Source: Arabiibacter massiliensis
GTDB taxonomy: Bacteria > Actinomycetota > Coriobacteriia > Coriobacteriales > Eggerthellaceae
Assembly (NCBI RefSeq): GCF_900169505.1
Contig: NZ_LT827021.1
Span: forward strand, 310,001 to 374,000
DNA: 64,000 nt
Direction: 5' to 3'
Every line of letters begins with the position of its first letter. The stretch's first letter is position 1. The notes beneath the pieces are model-generated. The model was not told where the DNA came from. It saw nothing but the letters and a program-made list of their open reading frames with translations, and ran no database searches. This document shows positions 21,732 through 29,538 of this stretch, one piece after another. The position numbers and the translations under genes were made by a program.

Positions 21732-23274
21732 GTCAGCTGATAGCCTCACGCTGCCCGCCTGCCTCATCATCATGGACGGCTTTGGCCTGGCCGAGCCCGG
21801 CCCCGGCAACGCCATCTCGCTTGCGGACACGCCGAACCTCGACGCGCTGTTCGCGGAGCGCCCGTGGACGCGCCTCGAGGCGTCGGGCGAGGCCGTGGGC
21901 CTGCCAGAGGGGCAGATGGGCAACTCCGAGGTGGGCCACCTCAACATCGGCGCGGGGCGCGTGGTGTTCCAAGAGCTCACGCGCATCAACCGCGCCTGCG
22001 CCGACGGCTCGCTGGCTGCGAACCCGGTGCTCGGCGAGGCGTTCGCGGCCGCCGCGCAGCTGGGTGCGGCGCTGCATCTCATGGGCCTCGTGTCCGACGG
22101 CGGCGTGCATTCGTCCAACGAGCACCTCTACGCGCTCATGCGCGCGGCGAAGGCGGCGGGTGTGGGGCATATCGTGGTGCACTGCTTCATGGATGGTCGC
22201 GACGTGCCGCCCAAGAGCGGCGCGGGCTACCTGGAGGAGCTTGAGGCTGTCGCGCGCGAGCTTTCCGACGATGTGTGCGAGGCGCGCATCGGCAGCATTT
22301 CCGGGCGCTACTACGCCATGGACCGCGACAACCGCTGGGAGCGCGTCGAGCAGGCATGGCGCGCCGTCGTAGCCGCCGAGCCCTGCACCGATGCGACGTC
22401 TGCCGAGGTTATGGCCGCGTCCTATGAGGCTGGCGTCACCGACGAGTTCGTCGTGCCCACGGCGCTCGACGCGCGCGGGGTGTGCGAGGGCGATGCGGTG
22501 GTGTTCTTCAACTTCCGTCCCGACCGCGCCCGCGAGCTTACGCGCGCGCTGGTGGATCCGGCGTTCGAGGGCTTCGAGCGCCCGCAGTTCCCGCAGGTGA
22601 GCTTCGTGTGCCTCACCGAGTACGACCCCGAGATCCCGGCACCCGTGGCCTTCGCCAAGGAGTTCCCCGACAACGTGCTGGCCGACGTGCTGGCCGAGGC
22701 GGGCCTGTGCCAGTACCACATCGCCGAAACGGAGAAGTACGCCCACGTGACGTTCTTCCTGAACGGCGGGCGCGAGGAGCCCAAGGCGGGGGAGGAGCGC
22801 TCGCTCGTCCCGAGCCCCAAGGTGGCCACCTACGATCTCAAGCCGGAGATGAGCGAGCCCGCCGTGGCCGCCACGCTGGCCGCCGCCATCGACGCGGGTG
22901 AGGCCGACGTCTACATCGTGAACTTCGCGAACTGCGACATGGTGGGCCACACGGGCGTCATTCCGGCCGCCGTGGCCGCCGTCGAGGCGGTCGACGCGGG
23001 CGTGGGCCAGGTGCTCGCCGCGCTTGAGCGCAAGGGCGGCGTCGCGCTCGTCACGGCCGACCACGGCAACGCCGACAAGATGCTGGCGGACGACGGCAGT
23101 CCCTTCACGGCCCACACCACGGCTCCCGTGCCGCTCGTACTCGCGGACTTCGCCGGCACCGGCCGCACGCTCGCCGATCGCGAAGGCGCGCTCTGCGACA
23201 TCGCCCCCACGCTCCTCGAGCTCCTGGGCCTGCCTGCGCCCGCCGAGATGACCGGCCAAAGCCTCCTCGCCTGA
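21694..23274 (+). CDS. gpmI: 2,3-bisphosphoglycerate-independent phosphoglycerate mutase
   Basis: Interconverts 3- and 2-phosphoglycerate through a phosphoserine intermediate with two metal ions. Signature segments are IIMDGFGLAE (metal Asp), GQMGNSEVGHLNIGAGR (Ser nucleophile near residue 77), HCFMDGRDVPP, GRYYAMDRDNRWER, NFRPDRARELTR, FANCDMVGHTG and TADHGNADKM. The core needs the beta strand before MDGFG, so translation must begin upstream of the ATG at 21773. The only candidates are GTGs at 21694 and 21703, both inside the dispersed repeat, with GAGCGGA as ribosome site. The repeat therefore probably encodes the first ~12 residues (526 aa from 21694). Start choice is uncertain; the enzyme is not. 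Confidence 0.93.
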   Translation: MNEVNVVEGSRAASADSLTLPACLIIMDGFGLAEPGPGNAISLADTPNLDALFAERPWTRLEASGEAVGLPEGQMGNSEVGHLNIGAGRVVFQELTRINRACADGSLAANPVLGEAFAAAAQLGAALHLMGLVSDGGVHSSNEHLYALMRAAKAAGVGHIVVHCFMDGRDVPPKSGAGYLEELEAVARELSDDVCEARIGSISGRYYAMDRDNRWERVEQAWRAVVAAEPCTDATSAEVMAASYEAGVTDEFVVPTALDARGVCEGDAVVFFNFRPDRARELTRALVDPAFEGFERPQFPQVSFVCLTEYDPEIPAPVAFAKEFPDNVLADVLAEAGLCQYHIAETEKYAHVTFFLNGGREEPKAGEERSLVPSPKVATYDLKPEMSEPAVAATLAAAIDAGEADVYIVNFANCDMVGHTGVIPAAVAAVEAVDAGVGQVLAALERKGGVALVTADHGNADKMLADDGSPFTAHTTAPVPLVLADFAGTGRTLADREGALCDIAPTLLELLGLPAPAEMTGQSLLA

Positions 23275-23281
23275 AGCCGAA

Positions 23282-23314
23282 TGGCATAAAAGGGGACTGT
23301 CCCCTTTTATGCCA
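23282..23314. repeat. Solitary REP palindrome after gpmI
   Basis: Fourth copy of the 33-bp TGGCATAAAAGGGGA palindrome (centre CTG), 7 bp after the gpmI stop. Directly next to it is a variant palindrome. Confidence 0.9.
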
Positions 23315-23317
23315 AAA

Positions 23318-23350
23318 TGTCCCAGATGGGGACTGTCCCCATTTGGGACA
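23318..23350. repeat. Variant REP palindrome
   Basis: A 33-bp palindrome with arm TGTCCCAGATGGGGA, centre CTG and the matching arm (one G-T pair). It shares the inner GGGGACTGTCCCC core with the other REPs but has different outer arms, so it is probably a second REP family mobilised by a different RAYT. Confidence 0.85.
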
Positions 23351-23409
23351 TCTGTTGGGCGCGGGCGTGGCTTCCCTGTGGACGCGCGCCGTGCGGCGGG
23401 GGATTCGGC

Positions 23410-23438
23410 TTGCCCGCGCCCACTCGTTCCGCTATACT
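23410..23438 (+). promoter_or_regulatory. secG promoter
   Basis: TTGCCC at 23410-23415, a 17-bp spacer and TATACT at 23433-23438. The secG start codon is 43 bp further on. Confidence 0.65.
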
Positions 23439-23481
23439 TGATAACTTGCGTATAGGTTGCAAACGAAAGAAGAGAGAAACC

Positions 23482-23736
23482 TTGAACCCGCTCCTCATCA
23501 TCATGCTCATCCTGCTCGTCGTCTCGGGCCTGGGCCTCATCGTGTTCATCCTGCTGCATTCCGGCAAGGGCACGGGCATCTCCGACATGATCGCCAGCTC
23601 GGTGTACTCCACGCAGACCGGCACGAGCATCGTCGAGAAGAACCTCGACCGCATCACCATCGCGTTCGCCGTGATCTTCATGGTGTCGCTCATCGTGCTC
23701 ATGATCATCTACCCGCACGGGTCGATCGCGAATTAG
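23482..23736 (+). CDS. secG: Preprotein translocase subunit SecG
   Basis: Small membrane subunit of the SecYEG channel. The 84-aa protein has two membrane helices (about residues 2-24 and 55-77) joined by a loop with the family-typical LLHSGKGTGISDM and a conserved TQTGTSIVEKNLDRIT. The start is a TTG at 23482 after AAGAGAGAAACC. An upstream in-frame ATG would translate the REP hairpin and is rejected. Placement after gpmI is the common Gram-positive arrangement (pgk-tpi-gpm-secG). Confidence 0.9.
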   Translation: MNPLLIIMLILLVVSGLGLIVFILLHSGKGTGISDMIASSVYSTQTGTSIVEKNLDRITIAFAVIFMVSLIVLMIIYPHGSIAN

Positions 23737-23749
23737 CGAAAAAAGGCCC

Positions 23750-23778
23750 TTCACAACGCAGGGGGGTTCGGGTAGAAT
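23750..23778 (+). promoter_or_regulatory. tRNA-Leu promoter
   Basis: TTCACA at 23750-23755, 17-bp spacer, TAGAAT at 23773-23778; the tRNA begins 30 bp downstream. Confidence 0.55.
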
Positions 23779-23807
23779 AACCTGCGTTGCGTTTCAGAGC
23801 AACCTTT

Positions 23808-23896
23808 GTCGGAGTGGTGGAACGGCAGACACGCTAGCTTGAGGTGCTAGTGCCCACACAACGGGTGTGCGGGTTCAAATCCCGCCTCCGACACCA
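23808..23896 (+). tRNA. tRNA-Leu (anticodon GAG)
   Basis: Acceptor stem GTCGGAG/CTCCGAC, discriminator A and encoded CCA. The anticodon loop CTTGAGG gives GAG, reading CUC/CUU. A long variable arm typical of class II leucine tRNA is present, and the T arm is GCGGGTTCAAATCCCGC. Length is 86 nt plus CCA. Confidence 0.95.
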
Positions 23897-23906
23897 GCGA
23901 AGTTAG

Positions 23907-23934
23907 AAGGAGAGTCCAAGCGGCTCTCCTTTTC
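23907..23934 (+). terminator. Terminator after tRNA-Leu
   Basis: AAGGAGAG / CTCTCCTT stem with a 9-nt loop, then TTT; it starts 11 bp after the tRNA. Confidence 0.75.
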
Positions 23935-23973
23935 GTATATGGGCCCGGTAAAGCGGATGCGGAGGAGCAGGGA

Positions 23974-24879
23974 ATGACGAAGGCGTTTGCAGCCAAGGAC
24001 GCGGTCTCGTCGCGCATGCGCTCCATCCGGCAGGTGCTCTGGATCATCCTGCTTCTCAACTTGGCGGTGGCGGCAGCGAAGTACGTCTACGGCACGATCA
24101 GCGGCTCGGCGTCGATGCAGGCCGACGGCATCCACTCGGTGTTCGACTCGGCCGGCAACGTGGTGGGGCTCGTCGGGATATCGCTCGCCGCGCGCCCGGC
24201 CGACGAGGGCCACCCCTACGGCCACGCGAAGTTCGAGACGTACGCGAGCCTGGCCATCGGGATGCTGCTGCTCCTGGCGGCGTTCGAGGTGGGCTCGAGC
24301 GCGGTGGGCAAGCTCGTCTCAGGAGCGTACACGGCCGAGGTCACGCCGGTCTCCTTCGCGGTCATGATCGGCACGCTGGCGGTGAACCTGGGCGTGACGG
24401 CCTACGAGCGGCGCTGCGCGAAGCGCTACAAGAGCGAGGTGCTGGCGGCCGACGCCAACCACACGCTCTCCGACGCGCTCGTGTCCGTGGGCGTCATTGC
24501 AGGCCTTGCGGCCGTGGCGCTCGGGTTCCCCATGGCCGACCCCGTCATGGCGCTCGTGGTGACGCTCGCCATCCTGGGCACGGCCTACGATGTGCTCAAG
24601 CACGCGCTGGCCACGCTGTCGGACCGGGCGCGCATCCCCGAGGAGGACGTGCGCGCGGCGGTCTTGGCGGTACCCGGCGTGCGCGACGCGCACCGCATCC
24701 GTACGAGGGGCACGGAGGGCGAGGTGTACGCCGATCTGCACGTGCTCGTCGCGCCGGAGATGACGGTGAAGGACGCCCACGACCTGTCGGAGCGCGTCGA
24801 GCAGGTCGTGGAGGAGCGCTTCCCGAACGTGGTGGAGGCGCTTGTGCACATCGAGCCCGACGACGGGCACGTGGACTAG
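23974..24879 (+). CDS. Cation diffusion facilitator (CDF) transporter
   Basis: Exports divalent metal ions (Zn2+, Fe2+, Mn2+, Co2+ or Cd2+) in exchange for protons. The 301-aa protein has about six membrane helices. Metal-site residues are in HSVFDSAGN (helix 2), HPYGHAKFE and DANHTLSDALVS (helix 5), so the two helix faces carry a D/N and a H/D pair. A C-terminal cytoplasmic ferredoxin-like domain starts near residue 215 (VPGVRDAHRIRTRG). The substrate cannot be read from sequence. The start ATG has GGAGGAGCAGG upstream. The HAD gene starts 9 bp after its stop. Confidence 0.9.
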   Translation: MTKAFAAKDAVSSRMRSIRQVLWIILLLNLAVAAAKYVYGTISGSASMQADGIHSVFDSAGNVVGLVGISLAARPADEGHPYGHAKFETYASLAIGMLLLLAAFEVGSSAVGKLVSGAYTAEVTPVSFAVMIGTLAVNLGVTAYERRCAKRYKSEVLAADANHTLSDALVSVGVIAGLAAVALGFPMADPVMALVVTLAILGTAYDVLKHALATLSDRARIPEEDVRAAVLAVPGVRDAHRIRTRGTEGEVYADLHVLVAPEMTVKDAHDLSERVEQVVEERFPNVVEALVHIEPDDGHVD

Positions 24880-24888
24880 GGGGATCGC

Positions 24889-25590
24889 ATGATCGAGGCG
24901 GTGTTCTTCGACGTGGGCGCCACGCTTATCCGGCCGCGCCCGACGGTGGCCGAGACGATGGGCCGCGTGGCGGCCGCGCGCGGGCATGCGCTCACGGCGC
25001 GCGACTTCGAGCGCCACATGCCGGCGATGGAGGCGTATTACGAGGCGGAATACCTGCGCGACGGCGACTTCTGGTGCTCGCACGAGGGGTCGACGGCCAT
25101 CTGGCTCGACCAGTACCGCTACGTGTGCCACCTGGCGGGCATCGGACACGACGCGGAGGGGATGGCGTTCGCGGTGAACGAGGCGTACCGCCATGCGTCC
25201 GGCTGGGAGGTCTACGCCGACGTCGCGGGATGCCTGCGCGCGCTCAAGGAGCGGGGGCTCGCCCTGGGCGTGGTGTCGAATTGGGACGCCGAGCTCGAGG
25301 GCCTGCTGCGCGACCTCAAGCTGCTGCCGTACTTCGACACGGTGGTCTCGAGCGCGGCCGAGGGATACCGCAAGCCCAATCCCGTGATCTTCGACCTCGC
25401 CTGCGAGCGGCTGGGCGTGCAGCCCGACGCGTGCGCGCACGTGGGGGACCGGCCGGACGCGGACGGCGACGGGGCCGCCGCGGCCGGGGTGCGCCCGGTG
25501 ATCGTCGACCGTCACGACGCGGAGGAGGGCTGCGGCTACGAGCGCGTGCGCTCGCTCGCCGAGGTGCCGGGGCTGCTCGAAGGGTTCTAG
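24889..25590 (+). CDS. HAD-superfamily hydrolase
   Basis: A probable small-molecule phosphatase (233 aa). Motif I is FFDVGATL: the nucleophile Asp is there, but the usual second Asp two positions on is Gly. Motif II is VVSNWD, motif III the lysine in YRKPNP and motif IV HVGDRPDADGDGA. The helical cap between motifs I and II (residues about 20-90) puts it in subfamily I. Loss of the second Asp, also seen in DVGGTL-type members, may mean weak phosphatase activity or another role. It is translationally close to the CDF gene. Substrate unknown. Confidence 0.85.
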   Translation: MIEAVFFDVGATLIRPRPTVAETMGRVAAARGHALTARDFERHMPAMEAYYEAEYLRDGDFWCSHEGSTAIWLDQYRYVCHLAGIGHDAEGMAFAVNEAYRHASGWEVYADVAGCLRALKERGLALGVVSNWDAELEGLLRDLKLLPYFDTVVSSAAEGYRKPNPVIFDLACERLGVQPDACAHVGDRPDADGDGAAAAGVRPVIVDRHDAEEGCGYERVRSLAEVPGLLEGF

Positions 25591-25642
25591 GGTCTCGGCC
25601 GTCCGCCGCGGTCCGCCGCCAAGGTTTTTTGAAATTGGGGCT

Positions 25643-25670
25643 TTGATACCGCCCGGTGTTCTGGTAACAT
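25643..25670 (+). promoter_or_regulatory. tRNA-Val promoter
   Basis: TTGATA at 25643-25648, 16-bp spacer, TAACAT at 25665-25670, 43 bp before the tRNA. Confidence 0.5.
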
Positions 25671-25713
25671 ATCAGCTCGCTGGCGCGGATGCGTCCGAGC
25701 CGAGCGACCATGT

Positions 25714-25788
25714 GCGCGATTAGCTCAGGGGGAGAGCACTACCTTGACACGGTAGGGGCCGCAAGTTCAAATCTTGCATCGCGCACCA
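25714..25788 (+). tRNA. tRNA-Val (anticodon GAC)
   Basis: Acceptor GCGCGAT/ATCGCGC, discriminator A, encoded CCA. The anticodon stem CTACC/GGTAG encloses TTGACAC, giving GAC (reads GUC/GUU). T-loop is GTTCAAATC. Confidence 0.95.
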
Positions 25789-25799
25789 CGTGAATCCAG

Positions 25800-25829
25800 A
25801 AGGGCCTTCGATCTATCGGAGGCCCTTTT
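25800..25829 (+). terminator. Terminator after tRNA-Val
   Basis: AAGGGCC / GGCCCTT stem with an inner CCTTCGAT-type extension and a TTTT run. Confidence 0.75.
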
Positions 25830-25875
25830 CATTGGATGGGAGCGGGAGCGTTCCGAAAAAATCAAAAATGGGGGC

Positions 25876-25904
25876 TTGCGCGAGTGCGGGCGTTCCAGTA
25901 TTAT
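25876..25904 (+). promoter_or_regulatory. tRNA-Gly promoter
   Basis: TTGCGC at 25876-25881, 17-bp spacer, TATTAT at 25899-25904, 13 bp before the tRNA. Confidence 0.55.
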
Positions 25905-25917
25905 ATTTCCTCGCGAC

Positions 25918-25993
<76 letters not shown>

Positions 25994-26003
25994 TCGTCAT
26001 TAA

Positions 26004-26042
26004 GAGGCCGGTCATACTCAACAGTTTTGGCCGGCCTTTTTC
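26004..26042 (+). terminator. Terminator after first tRNA-Gly
   Basis: AGGCCGG / CCGGCCT stem with a 19-nt loop and a TTTTT run. Confidence 0.7.
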
Positions 26043-26062
26043 ATGACGATCCGCCGCACCAG

Positions 26063-26136
26063 GGCGACGTGGCCAAGTGGTAAGGCAGAGGCCTGCAAAG
26101 CCTTCACCCCCGGTTCGAATCCGGGCGTCGCCTCCA
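26063..26136 (+). tRNA. tRNA-Cys (anticodon GCA)
   Basis: Acceptor GGCGACG/CGTCGCC, discriminator T, encoded CCA. Anticodon loop CTGCAAA gives GCA. T arm is CCCGGTTCGAATCCGGG. Confidence 0.95.
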
Positions 26137-26174
26137 ACCGTTTCTTCGGAAGCGGGGGATTGAAAAGCTTATAA

Positions 26175-26250
<76 letters not shown>

Positions 26251-26260
26251 TTCGACATCG

Positions 26261-26291
26261 AAGCCCCGCCGGTTTGCCCGGCGGGGCTTTT
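26261..26291 (+). terminator. Terminator of the tRNA cluster
   Basis: AAGCCCCGCCG / CGGCGGGGCTT stem with TTTT following. Confidence 0.85.
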
Positions 26292-26319
26292 CCATGCGCC
26301 GGCGCAGAGCTTCAGAGCG

Positions 26320-26469
26320 TCAGTCCTCCTCGACCTTCTCGAACTCGTGGTGCCCGCAGTTGGGGCAGGCGGGCAGCGGCTCGGCGTCGTCGTTGATGCG
26401 CACGATGTAGCCGCAGTTCTTGCAGCGGTACTTGCCCGGGCCGGGCTTGTCTCCGGTCTTGTACTCCAT
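26320..26469 (-). CDS. Small rubredoxin-like zinc-ribbon protein
   Basis: A 49-aa protein with two CxxCG knuckles, YRCKNCGYIV and PACPNCGHHEFEKV, 16 residues apart. This is a zinc-ribbon or rubredoxin-like fold common as a tiny stand-alone protein in anaerobes. It could bind Zn or Fe; function unknown. AAAGGAGCATCCG lies upstream of the ATG. It is convergent with the tRNA cluster and divergent from thiS. Confidence 0.82.
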   Translation of the reverse strand: MEYKTGDKPGPGKYRCKNCGYIVRINDDAEPLPACPNCGHHEFEKVEED

Positions 26470-26581
26470 CGGATGCTCCTTTCGTCGGAATCCCTTTCCG
26501 CGAAGCCTACCGCAACGCGCGCCCGCGCCGGTTGCGCCCGCGAAACGGCTCGGCATCGCCTTGCCGCCGCCCCTTTCCCGC

Positions 26582-26603
26582 GGGGGGGGGGGCGGGGGGG
26601 GGG
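26582..26603. repeat. Interrupted poly-G tract upstream of thiS
   Basis: Eleven G, one C, then ten G, about 100 bp before the thiS start and between divergent genes. Such tracts slip easily in replication and in sequencing. Nearby are a small hairpin GCACGCG/CGCGTGC (26608-26624) and CGCACC/GGGTGCG (about 26632-26650). No TPP-riboswitch core (THI-box motifs) is visible. Confidence 0.85.
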
Positions 26604-26704
26604 CTAGCACGCGAAGCGCGTGCGAAGGGGCGCACCACCTCGGGTGCGGGCTTCTTCGCATGCGCTTTTTTGCGTTCGGGACCGAAACAGGGAAGGAGGG
26701 CCTC

Positions 26705-26902
26705 GTGGCGAAGGTGAACGGGGAGGAGCATCCGGAGGCCGACGGCGGCACGCTGGCGGCATGGCTCGCGGCGGCGGGCTTCGACGAGCGGCGCGTGGCG
26801 TGCGAGCTCGACGGCGAGATCGTGCCGCGCGAGGAGTACGGCGCGCGGACGCTCGGCCCGCACGACGCGGTGGAGGTCGTGCGGTTCGTGGGAGGCGGCT
26901 GA
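26705..26902 (+). CDS. thiS: Sulfur carrier protein ThiS
   Basis: Ubiquitin-like protein whose C-terminal glycine is adenylated by ThiF and turned into a thiocarboxylate that gives sulfur to the thiazole ring. The 65-aa protein starts [10 protein letters not shown], with [16 protein letters not shown] in the middle (family NGxIVPR pattern), and ends EVVRFVGGG, the required terminal Gly-Gly. The GTG start at 26705 has GGAAGGAGGGCC upstream. The stop overlaps the thiF start (TGATG arrangement). Confidence 0.92.
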   Translation: MAKVNGEEHPEADGGTLAAWLAAAGFDERRVACELDGEIVPREEYGARTLGPHDAVEVVRFVGGG

Positions 26903-27519
26903 TGGACGCGCTCGCAAGCCGCATCGGCGCCGATGCGCGCGAGCGGCTGCGGGCGGCGCGCGTCGGCATCGCCGGGCTCGGGGGCCTCGGCTCCCACATC
27001 GCGGTCATGCTCGCGCGCTCGGGCGTGGGCGCGCTGCATCTCGTGGACTTCGACGTGGTGGACGAGGGCAACCTCAACCGCCAGCACTACTTCCGCGAGC
27101 ACTTGGGCCGCCCGAAGACCGACGCCCTCGCCGAGCAGCTGCTGCGCATCGACCCGCGCCTCGACCTGGCGCTCGACCGGGTGCGCGTGGACGCCGGCAA
27201 CGCGGCGGCGCTGTTTTCGGGCGAGCGCATCGTGTGCGAGGCCTTCGACGATCCCGCGGCCAAGGCCGACCTCGTGAACGCCCTCCTCGCGCAGGCGCCG
27301 GGCACCACCGTGGTGGCGGCGAGCGGCATGGCGGGCGCGGGCCCGGCGGCCGAAGTGCGCACGCGGCGTGTGGGCCGGCGGCTCTACGTGTGCGGCGACG
27401 GCGCGACGGACGTGGCCGACGAGGCGCTCTACGCGCCGCGCGTGGTCCTGTGCGCCGCCCAGCAGGCGCTCGTGGTCGTGCGCCTCGCGCTGGGACTGGA
27501 AGATCAGACAGGAGACTGA
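26902..27519 (+). CDS. thiF: ThiS adenylyltransferase ThiF (short form)
   Basis: Activates the ThiS C terminus with ATP. The 205-aa E1-like Rossmann protein has [21 protein letters not shown] (split below 20 in the core GLGGLGSH), the Asp of [17 protein letters not shown] and the downstream Arg/Lys motif PKTDAL. The two zinc-binding CxxC pairs of E. coli-type ThiF are missing, as in the shorter family 2. It overlaps thiS by one base and thiG starts 5 bp later. Confidence 0.9.
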   Translation: MDALASRIGADARERLRAARVGIAGLGGLGSHIAVMLARSGVGALHLVDFDVVDEGNLNRQHYFREHLGRPKTDALAEQLLRIDPRLDLALDRVRVDAGNAAALFSGERIVCEAFDDPAAKADLVNALLAQAPGTTVVAASGMAGAGPAAEVRTRRVGRRLYVCGDGATDVADEALYAPRVVLCAAQQALVVVRLALGLEDQTGD

Positions 27520-27524
27520 GAGAT

Positions 27525-28298
27525 ATGGCATACCAACCCGACACGTGGTCGCTCGGCGGCCGCACGTTCGCCTCGCGCTTCATCCTGGGCTCGGGGAAGT
27601 TCAACCTCGACCTCGTGCGCGCGGTCGTGGAGGACGCCGGCGCGGAGATCGTGACGCTGGCCGTGCGCCGCGCGAACACCGCTCAGGAGGGCAGCATCCT
27701 CGACGCCATCCCCGAGGGCGTGACGCTTCTGCCCAACACCTCGGGCGCGCGCACGGCCGAGGAGGCGGTGCGCATCGCGCGGCTCGCCCGGGCGATGGGC
27801 TGCGGCGACTTCGTGAAGGTGGAGGTCATCCGCGACGCGCGCTACCTCATGCCCGACAACGCCGAGACGGTGCGCGCCACGGCGCTGCTCGCCGAGGAGG
27901 GCTTCACGGTGCTGCCCTACATGTTCCCCGACCTCGCGTGCGCGCGCGACCTCGTGAGCGCGGGCGCGGCGGCCGTTATGCCGCTCGGGGCGCCCATCGG
28001 GTCGAACAAGGGCCTCGCGGCGCGCGAGTTCATCCGCATCATCATCGAGGAGGTGGACGTGCCCGTCATCGTGGACGCAGGGATAGGGCGGCCCTCGCAG
28101 GCCTGCGAGGCCATGGAGCTGGGCGCGGCCGCCGTCATGGCCAACACGGCCGTGGCCACGGCGGGCGACGTCGCCTTGATGGCCGCCGCGTTCGGGCGCG
28201 CTGTGGAAGCGGGACGGGCGGCCTACCTGGCGGGATTCGGGCGCGTGCTCGACTGTGCCGAGGCTTCCTCGCCCCTGACCGGCTTTCTGGCGGACTAG
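27525..28298 (+). CDS. thiG: Thiazole synthase ThiG
   Basis: Condenses 1-deoxyxylulose 5-phosphate, ThiS-thiocarboxylate sulfur and dehydroglycine into the thiazole phosphate. The 257-aa TIM barrel has [10 protein letters not shown] at the N terminus, [14 protein letters not shown], the Schiff-base lysine in GDFVKVEVI (about residue 98), [13 protein letters not shown] and [11 protein letters not shown]. Anaerobes use the ThiH route (next gene) for dehydroglycine instead of glycine oxidase, which fits this operon. Confidence 0.95.
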   Translation: MAYQPDTWSLGGRTFASRFILGSGKFNLDLVRAVVEDAGAEIVTLAVRRANTAQEGSILDAIPEGVTLLPNTSGARTAEEAVRIARLARAMGCGDFVKVEVIRDARYLMPDNAETVRATALLAEEGFTVLPYMFPDLACARDLVSAGAAAVMPLGAPIGSNKGLAAREFIRIIIEEVDVPVIVDAGIGRPSQACEAMELGAAAVMANTAVATAGDVALMAAAFGRAVEAGRAAYLAGFGRVLDCAEASSPLTGFLAD

Positions 28299-28308
28299 GG
28301 GGCCGGCC

Positions 28309-29538
28309 GTGACCGAGAAGGCTCCCGCCTGGGACATCCCGCGCTTCACCCGCCTGACTGAGGTCGATGCCGCCGACATCGCCCGCGACCGGGGGCTCGA
28401 CCCCTTCGCCTACCTGCCCGACATGGACGGGGCGGGCTCGCCGGTGCTGGACGAGGTGCTCGAGCGCGCCGCCGCCTTCGACTTCGACGCCGTGCGCGAG
28501 GCCGACGTGCGCCGCGCACTCGCCGCCGACATGCCGGCCTTCGAAGACTTCGGCGCGCTCCTCGCACCGGCGGCTGAGCCTCTGCTCGAGGAGCTGGCCC
28601 TTGCCGCCCGCGCCGTCCGCACGCGCTGGTTCGGCACGACGGCGCACCTGTTCACGCCGCTCTACCTGGCGAACTTCTGCGACAACCACTGCGTGTACTG
28701 CGGCTTCAACCGCGACAACGACATCTGCCGGGCGCGCCTCGACCGCGCGGGGATGATCCGCGAGCTCGACGCCATCGCGGCTACGGGGCTCGAGGACGTC
28801 CTGCTGCTCACCGGCGAGGATCGTGCCCGCACCGACGTCGGCTACATCGCGGAGGCGGTCGAGCTCGCCGCCGCGCGCTTCCGCACGGTGGGCCTCGAGG
28901 TGTACCCGATGAACGTTGACGAGTACGCGCGCCTGCACGCATGCGGGGCCGATTACGTCACCGTGTTCCAGGAGACGTACAACCCCGCGCTCTATGGAAG
29001 GCTGCATCTGGCCGGGCGCAAGCGCGTGTTCCCGTACCGCGCCGAGGCCCAGGAGCGGGCGCTCGCCGCCGGCATGCGCGGCGTCGCCTTCGGAGCGCTG
29101 CTCGGGCTCGGCGACTTCCGCCGCGACGCGCTGGCCTGCGGGCTGCACGCGCACCTGCTGCAGCGCGCCTACCCGCATGCGGAGCTGTCGCTGTCCTGCC
29201 CGCGGCTGCGGCCCGCGCCGGGCATGGAGGGCCTCAGGTCCCGCGGGGTGGGCGAGCGGCAGCTCCTCCAGGCGATGTGCGCCTACCGGCTGTTCCTGCC
29301 GCAGGCGGGGATCACCATCTCCTCGCGCGAGCGAGCGGGATTCCGCGACCACGCCATGACGATTGCCGCCACGAAGATCTCGGCCGGGGTGTCCACGGGC
29401 GTGGGCGAGCACGCGGGCGGAGCGGAGGCGGGCGACGACCAGTTCGAGATCGCCGACGGGCGCGACGTGGCCCACGTGTCCGCCGCCCTGCGCGCGATGG
29501 GGCTCGAGCCCGTCATGAACGATCATGTGCTCGTGTGA
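28309..29538 (+). CDS. thiH: 2-iminoacetate synthase ThiH (tyrosine lyase)
   Basis: Radical SAM enzyme that splits tyrosine into dehydroglycine and p-cresol; the product feeds ThiG. The [4Fe-4S] motif is CDNHCVYC (C124, C128, C131), followed by the glycine-rich LLLTGED, FQETYNPALYG and SLSCPRLRP. The 409-aa length includes the usual N-terminal helical region. The start is a GTG at 28309. p-Cresol release would be a physiological side effect of thiamine synthesis in this organism (known chemistry of the family). Confidence 0.94.
   Translation: MTEKAPAWDIPRFTRLTEVDAADIARDRGLDPFAYLPDMDGAGSPVLDEVLERAAAFDFDAVREADVRRALAADMPAFEDFGALLAPAAEPLLEELALAARAVRTRWFGTTAHLFTPLYLANFCDNHCVYCGFNRDNDICRARLDRAGMIRELDAIAATGLEDVLLLTGEDRARTDVGYIAEAVELAAARFRTVGLEVYPMNVDEYARLHACGADYVTVFQETYNPALYGRLHLAGRKRVFPYRAEAQERALAAGMRGVAFGALLGLGDFRRDALACGLHAHLLQRAYPHAELSLSCPRLRPAPGMEGLRSRGVGERQLLQAMCAYRLFLPQAGITISSRERAGFRDHAMTIAATKISAGVSTGVGEHAGGAEAGDDQFEIADGRDVAHVSAALRAMGLEPVMNDHVLV

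Noticed and set aside
23317..23481. Upstream extension of secG from an ATG at 23317
   Set aside because: It would translate the variant REP palindrome and the secG promoter; the TTG at 23482 matches the family start.
26604..26704. TPP riboswitch upstream of thiS
   Set aside because: The conserved THI-box segments are not visible by eye; only simple hairpins occur. A covariance-model search would settle it.
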